Shown here in pieces: positions 1 through 6,643 of a DNA stretch of 11,118 bases. The stretch covers positions 1 to 11,118 of the forward strand of contig CAZPQV010000065.1 in assembly GCA_964588705.1 (NCBI GenBank), written 5' to 3'. This stretch comes from CAZPQV01 sp964588705. GTDB lineage: Bacteria; Bacteroidota; Bacteroidia; Flavobacteriales; Weeksellaceae. Every line of letters starts with the position of its first letter. The first letter of the stretch is position 1. The position numbers and the translations under genes are program-made. Under the pieces are notes generated by a model, which saw only the letters and a list, made by a program, of their open reading frames with translations, made no database searches and was not told where the DNA came from.

Positions 1-1
1 T

Positions 2-307
2 ATGGGATTTGATGTGGATGTTGCACCATTATTCCAAACGCCGGAGGAAGTGGCGAAGCAGGCGGTGGAAAACGATATTCATATTCTCGGAGTTTCATCT
101 TTGGCCGCAGGACACAAAACTTTGGTTCCGCAGGTTGTTGAAGAACTCAATAAACTTGGTGCCAACGACATCACCATCGTGGTAGGAGGCGTAATTCCTC
201 AGCAGGATTATGATTTTCTTTATAATAACGGCGCCGATTTTATCTTCGGTCCGGGAACAAATTTACCGAAGTCAGCATGTGAGATATTAGAGAAATATTT
301 GAAATAG
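2..307 (+). CDS. scpA: Methylmalonyl-CoA mutase large subunit, C-terminal B12-binding end (partial)
   Basis: These are the last 101 codons of an adenosylcobalamin-dependent methylmalonyl-CoA mutase, which interconverts (R)-methylmalonyl-CoA and succinyl-CoA in propionate and branched-chain metabolism. The frame is open to the window's left edge, so the start lies outside; the ATG at position 2 is an internal Met. The visible part is the C-terminal Rossmann-like cobalamin-binding domain. It includes the stretch beginning MGFDVDVAPLFQTPEEVA, the SSLAAGHKTLVPQ loop, the VVGGVIPQQD strand-turn and the FGPGTNL segment, all characteristic of this family. The His of the DxHxxG cobalt-ligand motif would be a few residues upstream and cannot be seen. 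The cognate GTPase MeaB lies about 2.8 kb downstream on the same strand. The gene may also be called mutB or mcmA. Identity is nearly certain. Confidence 0.95.
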   Translation: MGFDVDVAPLFQTPEEVAKQAVENDIHILGVSSLAAGHKTLVPQVVEELNKLGANDITIVVGGVIPQQDYDFLYNNGADFIFGPGTNLPKSACEILEKYLK

Positions 308-310
308 AAA

Positions 311-335
311 AAAGGAAACCGATTTGGTTTCCTTT
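311..335. terminator. Bidirectional hairpin terminator between mutase and phosphoesterase genes
   Basis: A perfect 10-bp inverted repeat (AAAGGAAACC at 311-320, GGTTTCCTTT at 326-335) closes a 5-base loop, GATTT. It begins 3 bases after the mutase stop and ends 4 bases before the stop of the convergent phosphoesterase gene. The T-tract is strong on the minus strand, where the stem runs into TTTTTTTC, and weaker on the plus strand. It probably serves both converging transcripts. Confidence 0.85.
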
Positions 336-339
336 CTTG

Positions 340-1665
340 TTATTGTAGTTCTTTTTGAGTAATTACTTTATTCCAGAGTGATTTTCCGTCTTTATCAAAA
401 AGTTCAAGCTTTAGGGCGCGGTTATCTTTATTGCCATAGAATTTTAAAATCCCAAAACTGTGCTTCATAAAAAGACTGCCATCAATTCTGTTCACATTAT
501 TTTCACGTTCGGCACTTGTGGAAACTCCCGAGGTTAAAGGTGAAACGGTCCAGTCATAAATAGTGTATTTTCCATCTCTTTTCAAACCTGAAAGTTCGGT
601 GAAATGTCGGTCACCACTCAAAAAGATTACTCCTTTCACATCGTTTTTCTCAATTTCATCGAGAATGTATTGGCGTTCTTCCGCATAGTTGGCATAATTT
701 TCAAATTTCGTTGCCGAGTTGATGAACTGTCCGCCAATAACTACGATTTTAAATTTGAATTTTGAGGAAGTAATCGCATCAATAAACCATTCGAGCTGTT
801 CTTTTCCGAGGATTGTTCTGTCACCGGTTTTTCTGTCGTTTGGTGATTTGTGAAAACGGTCATCCAGTAAGAAAAACTCAGCATCGCCCCAATTGAAGGT
901 GGAGAAATTACCATTATTCTGTTCAGGATTGTTTCCGTAGGATTTATTTGTCCAAAAATCTTTGAAAACCTGCAAAGTCTGATGTTTGAAATATTAACTT
1001 CTGTCAGCATCGTTTGGACCGTAATCGTGATCGTCCCAAATGGCAAAATTTTGAGAATTCGCCAAAAGCGGTTGAAGTTCTTTCTGGCTTCTGCTCATCG
1101 TATAACGGTGGTAAATACCGGTTTTGCTGTCCCAATCTGCTTCGCGAAGGTAAATATTATCGCCGCCCCATAACATGATATCCGGTTTTTTGTTTCCGAT
1201 GCTCGTGAAAATTTCAAAATTACTTCCGTAAGGAGTTCCCGGTCTGTCAACTTCAGTTTCGTTCATATAGGCGCAGCTTCCGAATGCTACTGTAAAATCG
1301 GGAGCATCTTCACGCCACTGCCAAAGTTTTTTAACCGTAAACGATGTTTCGTAATTAAATTTCAGTGGTTGATTATTAATCAGAACTGTGTAGTTGTATT
1401 TCTTCCCCGGCTGTATTTTGTCAAGAATAAGATGTGCGGTAAAGCCACTGTCTTTAACGGTTGAGACCTCGTTGCTGAAGTAACTTTCTGTTGGTTTTTC
1501 AGTGGAAGTGTATTGTACTTTTACTTTTGCAGCATCTTTAGTCTGTACCCAGATTTTGGCTTCAGTCATTTCAACATAGCCCAACATTGGCCCCGACTGC
1601 AGTAAATTTTGTTGAGAATACGACCAAACGAATACAAAAAGTAGTAAAAATTTAAGACTTTTCAT
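340..1665 (-). pseudogene. PhoD-like alkaline phosphatase/phosphodiesterase, interrupted by an in-frame TAA
   Basis: A PhoD-family (metallophosphatase) gene, usually a secreted phosphomono- or diesterase with a Fe/Ca or related metal centre. I choose the ATG at 1663-1665 because it starts directly on a signal peptide (MKSLKFLLLFVFVWSYSQQ); a TTG 18 bases upstream is less likely. The N-terminal half has a Fn3-like PhoD N domain and then catalytic-domain motifs: GSC at about 129-131, GGDN at about 167-170 and WDDHDYG at about 210-216. Codon 224 (994-996) is TAA. The same frame then stays open for 217 codons carrying LDDRFH (about 267-272) and SGDRHF (about 350-355), also core catalytic motifs. 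There is no frame change: the stop sits inside the family stretch DRS-x-x-x-K. Neither half alone holds the full active site, so the gene is probably a recent nonsense pseudogene. Readthrough, recoding or a sequence error remain possible. Confidence 0.85.
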
Positions 1666-1680
1666 TGCGTAATTTTTATT

Positions 1681-1710
1681 CAAAATTACCGATTAAAAGC
1701 CAAACAAAAA
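1681..1710 (-). promoter_or_regulatory. Putative Bacteroidota promoter of the PhoD-like gene
   Basis: On the minus strand, TAATTTTG (1681-1688) matches the -7 consensus TAnnTTTG exactly. TTTTTG (1705-1710) lies 16 bases upstream, just under the usual 17-23 base spacing for a -33 TTG. The -7 box ends 15 bases before the chosen ATG, so the leader would be very short. The match is by consensus only. Confidence 0.35.
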
Positions 1711-1720
1711 TGAATTTTAA

Positions 1721-1748
1721 ATTAAAAAACTCCCATTTGGGAGTCTTT
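1721..1748 (-). terminator. Rho-independent terminator of the cytochrome c gene
   Basis: On the minus strand the repeat ACTCCC (1744-1739) and GGGAGT (1734-1729) encloses the 4-base loop AAAT, and the stem is followed by TTTTTTAAT. It begins 2 bases after the cytochrome stop codon. It separates that gene from the PhoD-like gene downstream on the same strand. Confidence 0.85.
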
Positions 1749-1750
1749 AT

Positions 1751-2026
1751 TTAGTTGTTTGCGGTCACATATTCATAAACCAAAGTTCCTTGTGCATCGG
1801 TAAGTTTGGCTTTTGGCGCCATTGCATTTACAATTCCAATCCATTCGGTGTCGTTGTGAGCCTTCGGATCTGGTAAATCGTGGCATTTTCCGCAGGAGTT
1901 GTCGAAAATAGTTTTACCTTCTACAAGACGCTGAGCTTCAGTCATTTTTGATCCGGTAGTTCCTTGTTGTGTGCACGATACCATCAGTGCCGTGGCTGCA
2001 ATTGCTGTAAGAATCGTTTTTTTCAT
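1751..2026 (-). CDS. Small mono-haem cytochrome c lipoprotein
   Basis: A 91-residue exported c-type cytochrome, probably a low-molecular-weight electron carrier or accessory haem protein on the periplasmic side of the envelope. The N-terminus is a lipoprotein signal (KK, then a hydrophobic stretch, then LMVSC) with Cys18 as the lipidated residue. A Gly/Thr/Ser-rich linker follows. The haem motif is CGKCH at 45-49, and Met69 in NAMAPKA is a good candidate for the second axial ligand. The mature domain is only about 65 residues, at the short end for class I cytochromes c. The gene is monocistronic: it has a terminator just after the stop and a divergent neighbour 69 bases upstream. The electron-transfer partner cannot be told from this context. 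Confidence 0.87.
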   Translation of the reverse strand: MKKTILTAIAATALMVSCTQQGTTGSKMTEAQRLVEGKTIFDNSCGKCHDLPDPKAHNDTEWIGIVNAMAPKAKLTDAQGTLVYEYVTANN

Positions 2027-2095
2027 AGCCTTCTATTTTTTGGTGATTAAATTTAATTAAATTTATGCTAATAATCCACATCAAATATTTTACCA

Positions 2096-3088
2096 ATGCA
2101 AATTGAATGGAAAAAGACCCGGCTGAATCTTAAAGAGACCTTTTCGATTTCTTATGGCAGCTATGATTTTCGGGATGCAGTTTTGGCTTCTCTTTCGCAT
2201 TTAGGAAAAACGGGTTATGGTGAATGTGTGGCAATAAATTATTATGGGATTGATCTTGATGAATTTATTTTAAAACTGAATGAAATAAAACCATTCATTG
2301 AAAAATCCGCCGTTGTGCATCCCAAAGAATTTTACAATCATTTATTAAGTTTAAACCTGCATCCCTTTTTACTTTCAGCACTCGATTGCGCATATTGGGA
2401 TTTGTTTGGTAAACTTGAAAATAAATCTTTTAATGAAATTAATCTAATTAATGTCAGTGTTTTACCTGAATCATCTTATACAATCAGTATTTCAGAAATT
2501 AATGAACAGGTAAACAAAATTGAACGTTCGGTATGGAACACATTTAAAGTAAAATGCAACGGATTAGGCCGCGAAAATATATTTAAATTGCTTGAAACCG
2601 GTAAAGAAATCGCTTTGGATTCCAATACAAGTTTTTCGGATGAGGATTGTTGGTTTTTGCAAAATGATGAACGTTCGAAACAGTTTCTTTATGTTGAACA
2701 ACCAAGGCCAATTGGTGAGTATAAAATTTTAAACAATAAGCTGAATGTCAATTGGATGGCAGATGAAGATTGCCAGGACATTACTTATTTGGAAAAACTG
2801 AAAGATAATTATTCTTCCATAAATGTGAAACTGATGAAATGTGGCGGAATCACGCCTGCCTTGGAACTGATTTCTGATACAAAAAAGTTGAATTACAAGG
2901 TAATGATTGGCTGTATGACGGAATCTTCAGTCGGAATTTCCGCAGGAATTGCGGTTGCGGCATTATGTGATTTTGCAGATTTAGACGGTGCAAATCTTAT
3001 TTCCAACGATTTTGCAAATGGAAGTTTTGTTGAAAACGGAAAATTATTACTCTCTGAAAAACCGGGTCTCGGGATTTCTTTATTATAA
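2096..3088 (+). CDS. Dipeptide epimerase (L-Ala-D/L-Glu epimerase type), enolase superfamily
   Basis: A 330-residue member of the MLE subgroup of the enolase superfamily, whose dipeptide epimerases invert the second residue of dipeptides such as L-Ala-D-Glu released from murein. The capping domain occupies about residues 1-120 and the (beta/alpha)7-beta barrel the rest. Visible catalytic elements are KVK at 151-153 (first acid/base Lys), metal ligands D175 (LDSN), E201 (VEQP) and D223 (ADED), the second Lys K245 in NVKLMKCGG, and the substrate-binding DLD at 295-297. The D-x-D motif before the last strand favours dipeptide epimerase over o-succinylbenzoate synthase or muconate cycloisomerase. 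Length is normal. Cytosolic; no signal peptide. meaB follows 18 bases after the stop, so the two are probably cotranscribed although their pathways are unrelated. The exact dipeptide preference cannot be read from the sequence. Confidence 0.85.
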   Translation: MQIEWKKTRLNLKETFSISYGSYDFRDAVLASLSHLGKTGYGECVAINYYGIDLDEFILKLNEIKPFIEKSAVVHPKEFYNHLLSLNLHPFLLSALDCAYWDLFGKLENKSFNEINLINVSVLPESSYTISISEINEQVNKIERSVWNTFKVKCNGLGRENIFKLLETGKEIALDSNTSFSDEDCWFLQNDERSKQFLYVEQPRPIGEYKILNNKLNVNWMADEDCQDITYLEKLKDNYSSINVKLMKCGGITPALELISDTKKLNYKVMIGCMTESSVGISAGIAVAALCDFADLDGANLISNDFANGSFVENGKLLLSEKPGLGISLL

Positions 3089-3106
3089 ATTTGTATTTTT
3101 GAAATC

Positions 3107-4096
3107 ATGAAATTTTCCACGAAAGATTTAGTTGAAGGTATTCGGTCGGGCAATAAGCGTCTGCTCGCCAAAGCCATTACTTTGGTGGAAAGTAAAAAGC
3201 CGGAACATCGTGTTCAGGCAGAAGAACTTCTGAAAGAAATCATGCCCTTTACCGGAAATTCTATTCGTGTTGGAATTACCGGAGTTCCGGGTGCGGGAAA
3301 ATCTACTTTTATTGAAAGTTTCGGAAAATTGGCTGTGCAAAACGGGAAGAAAGTGGCCGTACTTGCCATCGATCCGAGTTCGTCTTTAAACAAAGGAAGT
3401 ATTCTTGGTGATAAAACGAGGATGGAGGAATTGGCGAAAGAGAAAAACGCCTTTATCCGTCCTTCCCCAAGTTCAGGGTTTTTGGGTGGCGTTGCCAATA
3501 CTACGTTCGAAACGATGCTGATTTGCGAAGCTGCAGGTTACGATTATATTATTATTGAAACCGTTGGAGTAGGGCAAAGTGAAGTTTTGGTTTCAGATAT
3601 TACCGATGTTTTTTTGTTTCTGAAGATAATTGGCGGTGGCGATGAACTTCAGGGAATCAAACGTGGAATTATGGAAATGGTAGATTTAATTTTCATTAAT
3701 AAAGTTGATGAAGAGAATCTGCAGAAAGCGAAATCCACAAAACAGGAATTGCTTCGTGCACTGTTCTTCATGCCGGAAAAAGAAAAAAATTGGAAAACTC
3801 CCGTTCTTCTCGGTTCTGCCTTAAATAATGAAGGTTTGGATGAGGTTTACGAAAAGATTGACGATTTCATTTCATTAAAAAAGAAAAACAATCACTTTGA
3901 AACCGTAAGGGAAGAACAGGCAAAAAAGCGTTTTGATTATTGGGTTCAGGAATATATTCTTCAGAAAACGAGAGAAGACAATTCTACGGAAATCAGTTAC
4001 GAACAGCACAAAAAAAATGCTTCTGAGCTGAAATCCAATCCTAGCACAGAAGCAAAACTATTTGTAGAAAAACTTCTCCGAAAATCTACTTCTTAA
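3107..4096 (+). CDS. meaB: MeaB, GTPase chaperone of methylmalonyl-CoA mutase
   Basis: A 329-residue G3E-family P-loop GTPase (older name ArgK) that gates cofactor loading of methylmalonyl-CoA mutase and protects it from inactivation. Walker A is GVPGAGKST (59-67). The IDPSSSLNKGSILGDKTRM block (about 88-106) and SPSSGFLGGVA (about 120-130) are MeaB hallmarks. The Walker B/switch II region is IIIETVGVGQSE (about 148-159), GDELQGIKRGIMEM follows, and the guanine-specificity motif is NKVD (198-201). The C-terminal helical dimerisation arm is present, so the length is normal. The mutase large subunit gene ends 2.8 kb upstream on the same strand, which fits the functional link though the genes are not contiguous. 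The last 11 bases overlap the 3' end of the convergent DUF4251 gene. Confidence 0.96.
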   Translation: MKFSTKDLVEGIRSGNKRLLAKAITLVESKKPEHRVQAEELLKEIMPFTGNSIRVGITGVPGAGKSTFIESFGKLAVQNGKKVAVLAIDPSSSLNKGSILGDKTRMEELAKEKNAFIRPSPSSGFLGGVANTTFETMLICEAAGYDYIIIETVGVGQSEVLVSDITDVFLFLKIIGGGDELQGIKRGIMEMVDLIFINKVDEENLQKAKSTKQELLRALFFMPEKEKNWKTPVLLGSALNNEGLDEVYEKIDDFISLKKKNNHFETVREEQAKKRFDYWVQEYILQKTREDNSTEISYEQHKKNASELKSNPSTEAKLFVEKLLRKSTS

Positions 4097-4613
4097 CTTC
4101 GTTCTTCATCAGATAACCGTCGTACGAAATCGGTTGTCTGTCGTTTGCATCCACAGAAAGATACGCTCTTCCGGTAGGAAAAACTTCCAAAATCATTCTA
4201 CGGATATGGTTCACATCATTTGGAATAATAACAAAAACTTTACTGTTTTTTCTGCCGTCTGTACTTTCAATGCGGTAATCTTTACTGGTAAATCTTAAAC
4301 TGTTTTTGTCGGTATTGTAGCTCGGATTATACATTCGTCCAAAATAAGGAAGCACCGAAATCAATTCATCTTTTTTAATAATAATAGAATATCCGTAGTC
4401 CAAATTGGTCATTCTGCTCGAATTATAATTAGGGATTGAATTGGCAACTCGCATCGCATCGTAGCTCGTCGGCAATGCCTTTTCAGCCATAAATGTAAAT
4501 TCTTTATTTTCAAGAACCTGATTTAATGTGTTCTGGTCCAGATAAGTTTGGCTGCTGCAAGACGAAAGCATAATTGCAAAAAAGCCAAATATCATTAATA
4601 CAAAATTTTTCAT
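4086..4613 (-). CDS. DUF4251-family lipoprotein
   Basis: A 175-residue envelope lipoprotein of unknown function. The N-terminus is a lipoprotein signal ending in LSSC with Cys19 as the lipidation site. The body fits DUF4251, a family largely confined to Bacteroidota. Its diagnostic blocks are an early EFTFMAEKALPTS segment, VLPYFGRMYNPSY in the centre, LRFTSKDY, and near the end FPTGRAYLSVDANDRQPISYDGYL. Family members often carry Ala where this one has Met in YFGRMY. The pattern of alternating hydrophobics suggests an all-beta fold. The stop (TAG, 4086-4088) lies inside the meaB coding end, giving an 11-base tail-to-tail overlap. The M48 protease gene is divergent, 121 bases away. No function can be assigned. 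Confidence 0.85.
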   Translation of the reverse strand: MKNFVLMIFGFFAIMLSSCSSQTYLDQNTLNQVLENKEFTFMAEKALPTSYDAMRVANSIPNYNSSRMTNLDYGYSIIIKKDELISVLPYFGRMYNPSYNTDKNSLRFTSKDYRIESTDGRKNSKVFVIIPNDVNHIRRMILEVFPTGRAYLSVDANDRQPISYDGYLMKNEVKK

Positions 4614-4639
4614 AGGGGTATGATTTGTTTTTAATAATA

Positions 4640-4647
4640 CAAAATTA
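4640..4647 (-). promoter_or_regulatory. Putative -7 box of the DUF4251 gene
   Basis: TAATTTTG on the minus strand is an exact TAnnTTTG match, 26 bases before the start codon. No TTG is found 17-23 bases further upstream, so the -33 element is absent or degenerate. The box lies in the 121-base divergent intergenic region shared with the M48 protease gene. Confidence 0.35.
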
Positions 4648-4734
4648 ATGCTAAATTTAATGTGTAATAATTTTCTTCTTTCACATTTGGAATAAAAATT
4701 GTTTTTACTCTAACAAATCAAAATAATCTACACT

Positions 4735-5544
4735 ATGAAATTAAAAAGTATATTAGGAATTGGAGTGGTTACGCTGTCGCTGGTAGCGTGTACAACCAAC
4801 CCTATTACAGGAAGAAAATCGGTGCAGCTGGTGAACGACCAACAGATTGCAACGATGGCAGTTCAGCAGTATAATGAAGTGCTGAGCAAATCGAAAGTTA
4901 TAAAAGGCACCACCGCTGCAAACCAAGTACGTAATGTAGGAGTTAGACTGCAGAATGCTGCCAATAATTACTATAAAAATCTCGGAAGAGAAGCCGATCT
5001 TAATGAATTCAGCTGGGAATATAACCTGATTGAAGACAAATCGGTAAACGCATGGTGTATGCCTGGAGGTAAAGTTGCTGTTTATACAGGAATTCTTCCG
5101 GTAACACAAACTGAAAAAGGACTTGCAGTAGTACTTGGGCACGAGATTTCTCACGCTTTAGCAGGACACGGAAACGAAAGAATCTCTCAGGCAATGATTG
5201 CACAGTATGGTGGGGCAATCCTTGGAAGTACAATTTCAAGCGGAGCATTGGCACAGATTTTCCAACAGGCATATCCAATCGGAGCACAGGTTGCTTTGCT
5301 GAAATATGGAAGAAAGCAGGAGCTTGAAGCCGACCAAATGGGACTTTACCTAATGGGAATGGCGGGCTACGACCCAAGAGAAGCACAGCCTTTCTGGCAC
5401 AGAATGGAATCTATGGCAACCAACAATCAGAGACCGCCGGAATTCCTTTCTACTCACCCAAGTCCAGAAACCAGAAGAGCCGATTTAGAAAAACATTTAC
5501 CTAAAGCACTTGAATATTACAAGGCTGCCGGTGGTAAAATTTAA
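4735..5544 (+). CDS. M48-family zinc metalloprotease lipoprotein
   Basis: A 269-residue peptidase M48 (Ste24/HtpX-like catalytic domain) anchored as a lipoprotein, related in architecture to E. coli LoiP/YcaL and the protease part of BepA. The signal ends in LVAC with Cys19 lipidated, followed by the family signature TTNPITGRKSVQLV. The zinc site is HEISH at 136-140 with the third ligand E198 in ELEADQMGL. NAWCMPGGKVAVYTGIL (about 105-121) is the conserved substrate-strand region before the active site, and STHPSPETRRADLEKHLP near the C-terminus is also conserved. There are no TPR repeats, so it is the short form. It likely degrades or checks misfolded envelope proteins. The gene is monocistronic, with a strong terminator starting 24 bases after the stop. 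Confidence 0.93.
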   Translation: MKLKSILGIGVVTLSLVACTTNPITGRKSVQLVNDQQIATMAVQQYNEVLSKSKVIKGTTAANQVRNVGVRLQNAANNYYKNLGREADLNEFSWEYNLIEDKSVNAWCMPGGKVAVYTGILPVTQTEKGLAVVLGHEISHALAGHGNERISQAMIAQYGGAILGSTISSGALAQIFQQAYPIGAQVALLKYGRKQELEADQMGLYLMGMAGYDPREAQPFWHRMESMATNNQRPPEFLSTHPSPETRRADLEKHLPKALEYYKAAGGKI

Positions 5545-5568
5545 AATATAAATCAATTACTTAACCGT

Positions 5569-5608
5569 GACCTTTCTGAATTTTTAGTAAATTTGGAAAG
5601 GTCTTTTT
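5569..5608 (+). terminator. Rho-independent terminator of the M48 protease gene
   Basis: The outer stem GACCTTTC (5569-5576) pairs with GAAAGGTC (5596-5603). An inner stem, AATTT (5579-5583) with AAATT (5589-5593), extends it around the loop TTAGT. A TTTTT tract follows at 5604-5608. It ends 20 bases before the next start codon, so that gene probably has its own transcription start within a very short space or relies on readthrough. Confidence 0.85.
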
Positions 5609-5628
5609 GATTATTATAAAATTAAATT

Positions 5629-5985
5629 ATGAAAAATTTATCGTTAATAGGAATTATTCTTCTTGCACTGGCGTTTCTGCTGTATTATATGATGCCGGAA
5701 TTTTCTTTTATCCGACTATTTGAACCCTTGAGTTTAATGGGAATTCTTGCCGGTATCGGAATCGGATTAATTATCGGCGGAATTGTAGGATATGTGAGTA
5801 AAGGTTCGGCAATTAAAGCGGAACAGAAAAGAAGAGAACTGAAACAACTCCAACTGGAAAAGGCAGAACTGGAAAAGCAGGCTGCAGATTTGGCAAAACA
5901 ACAGGCAGAGTTTAATGCTGCTCAAACAACCTCTACAAGTACAACATCAACAACTTATACTAACGAAAATCCTCAGAACTACTAA
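5629..5985 (+). CDS. Small two-helix membrane protein with glycine-rich helix and coiled-coil tail
   Basis: A 118-residue protein that I do not recognise as a named family. Residues about 4-22 form one hydrophobic helix and about 35-56 a second, glycine-rich one (GILAGIGIGLIIGGIVGYV) with several G-x3-G steps that suggest tight helix packing or oligomerisation. Residues about 60-97 are highly charged and rich in K, E, Q, L and A with heptad-like spacing (REL, KQLQLEKAELEKQAADLAKQQ), a probable coiled coil. The end is a Thr/Ser-rich tail (about 99-110). Starts and codon use look normal for the window. It lies between a terminator upstream and a terminator whose 5' arm overlaps its last codons, so it is probably a single-gene unit. 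It may be an envelope scaffold or stress protein, but no function is supported by sequence. Confidence 0.75.
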   Translation: MKNLSLIGIILLALAFLLYYMMPEFSFIRLFEPLSLMGILAGIGIGLIIGGIVGYVSKGSAIKAEQKRRELKQLQLEKAELEKQAADLAKQQAEFNAAQTTSTSTTSTTYTNENPQNY

Positions 5986-6004
5986 TTCTGAGGATTTTCT
6001 TTTT
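5965..6004 (+). terminator. Rho-independent terminator overlapping the end of the small membrane protein gene
   Basis: A perfect 14-bp inverted repeat, GAAAATCCTCAGAA (5965-5978) with TTCTGAGGATTTTC (5986-5999), closes a 7-base loop CTACTAA. The TAA stop codon (5983-5985) is in the loop, and the 5' arm encodes the last residues (ENPQN region). A T-tract follows to 6004. The T-tract is on the plus strand only, so it mainly ends this gene; the next gene is convergent. Confidence 0.88.
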
Positions 6005-6019
6005 GTTGAAATTAACAAT

Positions 6020-6643
6020 TTAAAATTCGTATCCAACACCGAGTATAAACAAACTTGGTCTGTTGTCGTATCTTACAGTATATGAGCCGGCTGCGGAATT
6101 TTTTACGTATTCTCTCTGATCTTCTGTGAATGCGCCTTCGTAACGCGCGTTAAGAATCAGATTTTTCAGTTTTGCCTGTGCTCCTAACTGGTAACCAACC
6201 GTGAAGTTGTTTTTAGCATTTTCTTTAAAATCATTATACTGATTTTCGGTGCTGAGATTATAACTCGCTACCGGTCCTGCGAAAACGCCAAGACTTTTTC
6301 CAAGAACGTTCCATCCTAAAAGAACGGGAAGATCCACTCTGTTGCTTTTTGCTTCGATGGTGGTATTGGTTACGCTGTCTGTAAATTCATTTTTGAACGT
6401 AGTGTAATACAGTTCAGGCATGATGAACAGAGACGTTGGCGTATCAATTTTAATGGATAAACCAAAGTTGTAACCTACATTGTTTTTACCTTTTTCTGTG
6501 TAGGCATTTCCAACGGTTTCTGTGAAGTTTTTCCAGGTTCCTTCCTGAGATGGGAAAAGCAGGTTTGCCTTTCCGGAGACCGATATTTGTGCAAATGTCA
6601 AGGTTGACAGACCTACAAGTGCAATACTAAGAATTTTTTTCAT
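6020..6643 (-). CDS. Outer-membrane beta-barrel (porin-like) protein
   Basis: A 207-residue exported protein with a clear signal peptide (MKKILSIALVGLSTLTFAQ, cleavage near residue 18-19). Alternating polar/hydrophobic strands ending in Tyr, Leu or Phe suggest a small, roughly 8-stranded barrel of the OmpX/PorT-like kind common in Bacteroidota (for example VGYNFGLSIKI, LFIMPELYYTTF, FTVGYQLGAQAKL, LILNARYEGAF). It ends in ILGVGYEF with a C-terminal Phe, as expected for BAM-dependent insertion. Its ATG (6641-6643) lies inside the coding end of the MlaF-like ATPase, a 17-base overlap in another frame. It is therefore the last gene of the mlaE-mlaF unit and probably translationally coupled. A role as outer-membrane partner of that transporter is an inference from position only; a generic porin-family protein is the alternative. 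Confidence 0.82.
   Translation of the reverse strand: MKKILSIALVGLSTLTFAQISVSGKANLLFPSQEGTWKNFTETVGNAYTEKGKNNVGYNFGLSIKIDTPTSLFIMPELYYTTFKNEFTDSVTNTTIEAKSNRVDLPVLLGWNVLGKSLGVFAGPVASYNLSTENQYNDFKENAKNNFTVGYQLGAQAKLKNLILNARYEGAFTEDQREYVKNSAAGSYTVRYDNRPSLFILGVGYEF

Noticed and set aside
340..975. An independent 211-residue gene starting at TTG 975
   Set aside because: It is in the same frame as the upstream PhoD half, separated only by TAA at 994-996, and contains the second half of the PhoD catalytic domain without its own signal peptide.
970..1000. Frameshift as the cause of the PhoD split
   Set aside because: Codon counting shows both halves in one frame (996 to 975 is a multiple of three) and the intervening residues Y-F-K-H-Q-T fit the family, so it is a nonsense codon, not an indel.
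982..1173. A small plus-strand gene opposite the PhoD-like gene
   Set aside because: It is antisense to conserved PhoD coding sequence and shows no domain or plausible start context.
2027..2095. A clear divergent promoter between the cytochrome and epimerase genes
   Set aside because: The region is AT-rich and has a one-mismatch box (AATATTTG on the minus strand), but no well-spaced -33/-7 pair on either strand, so I do not annotate a site.
5009..5386. A 125-residue protein on the minus strand opposite the M48 protease
   Set aside because: It is fully antisense to a gene with a strong zinc-protease signature and has no recognisable features, so it is a by-product of codon use.
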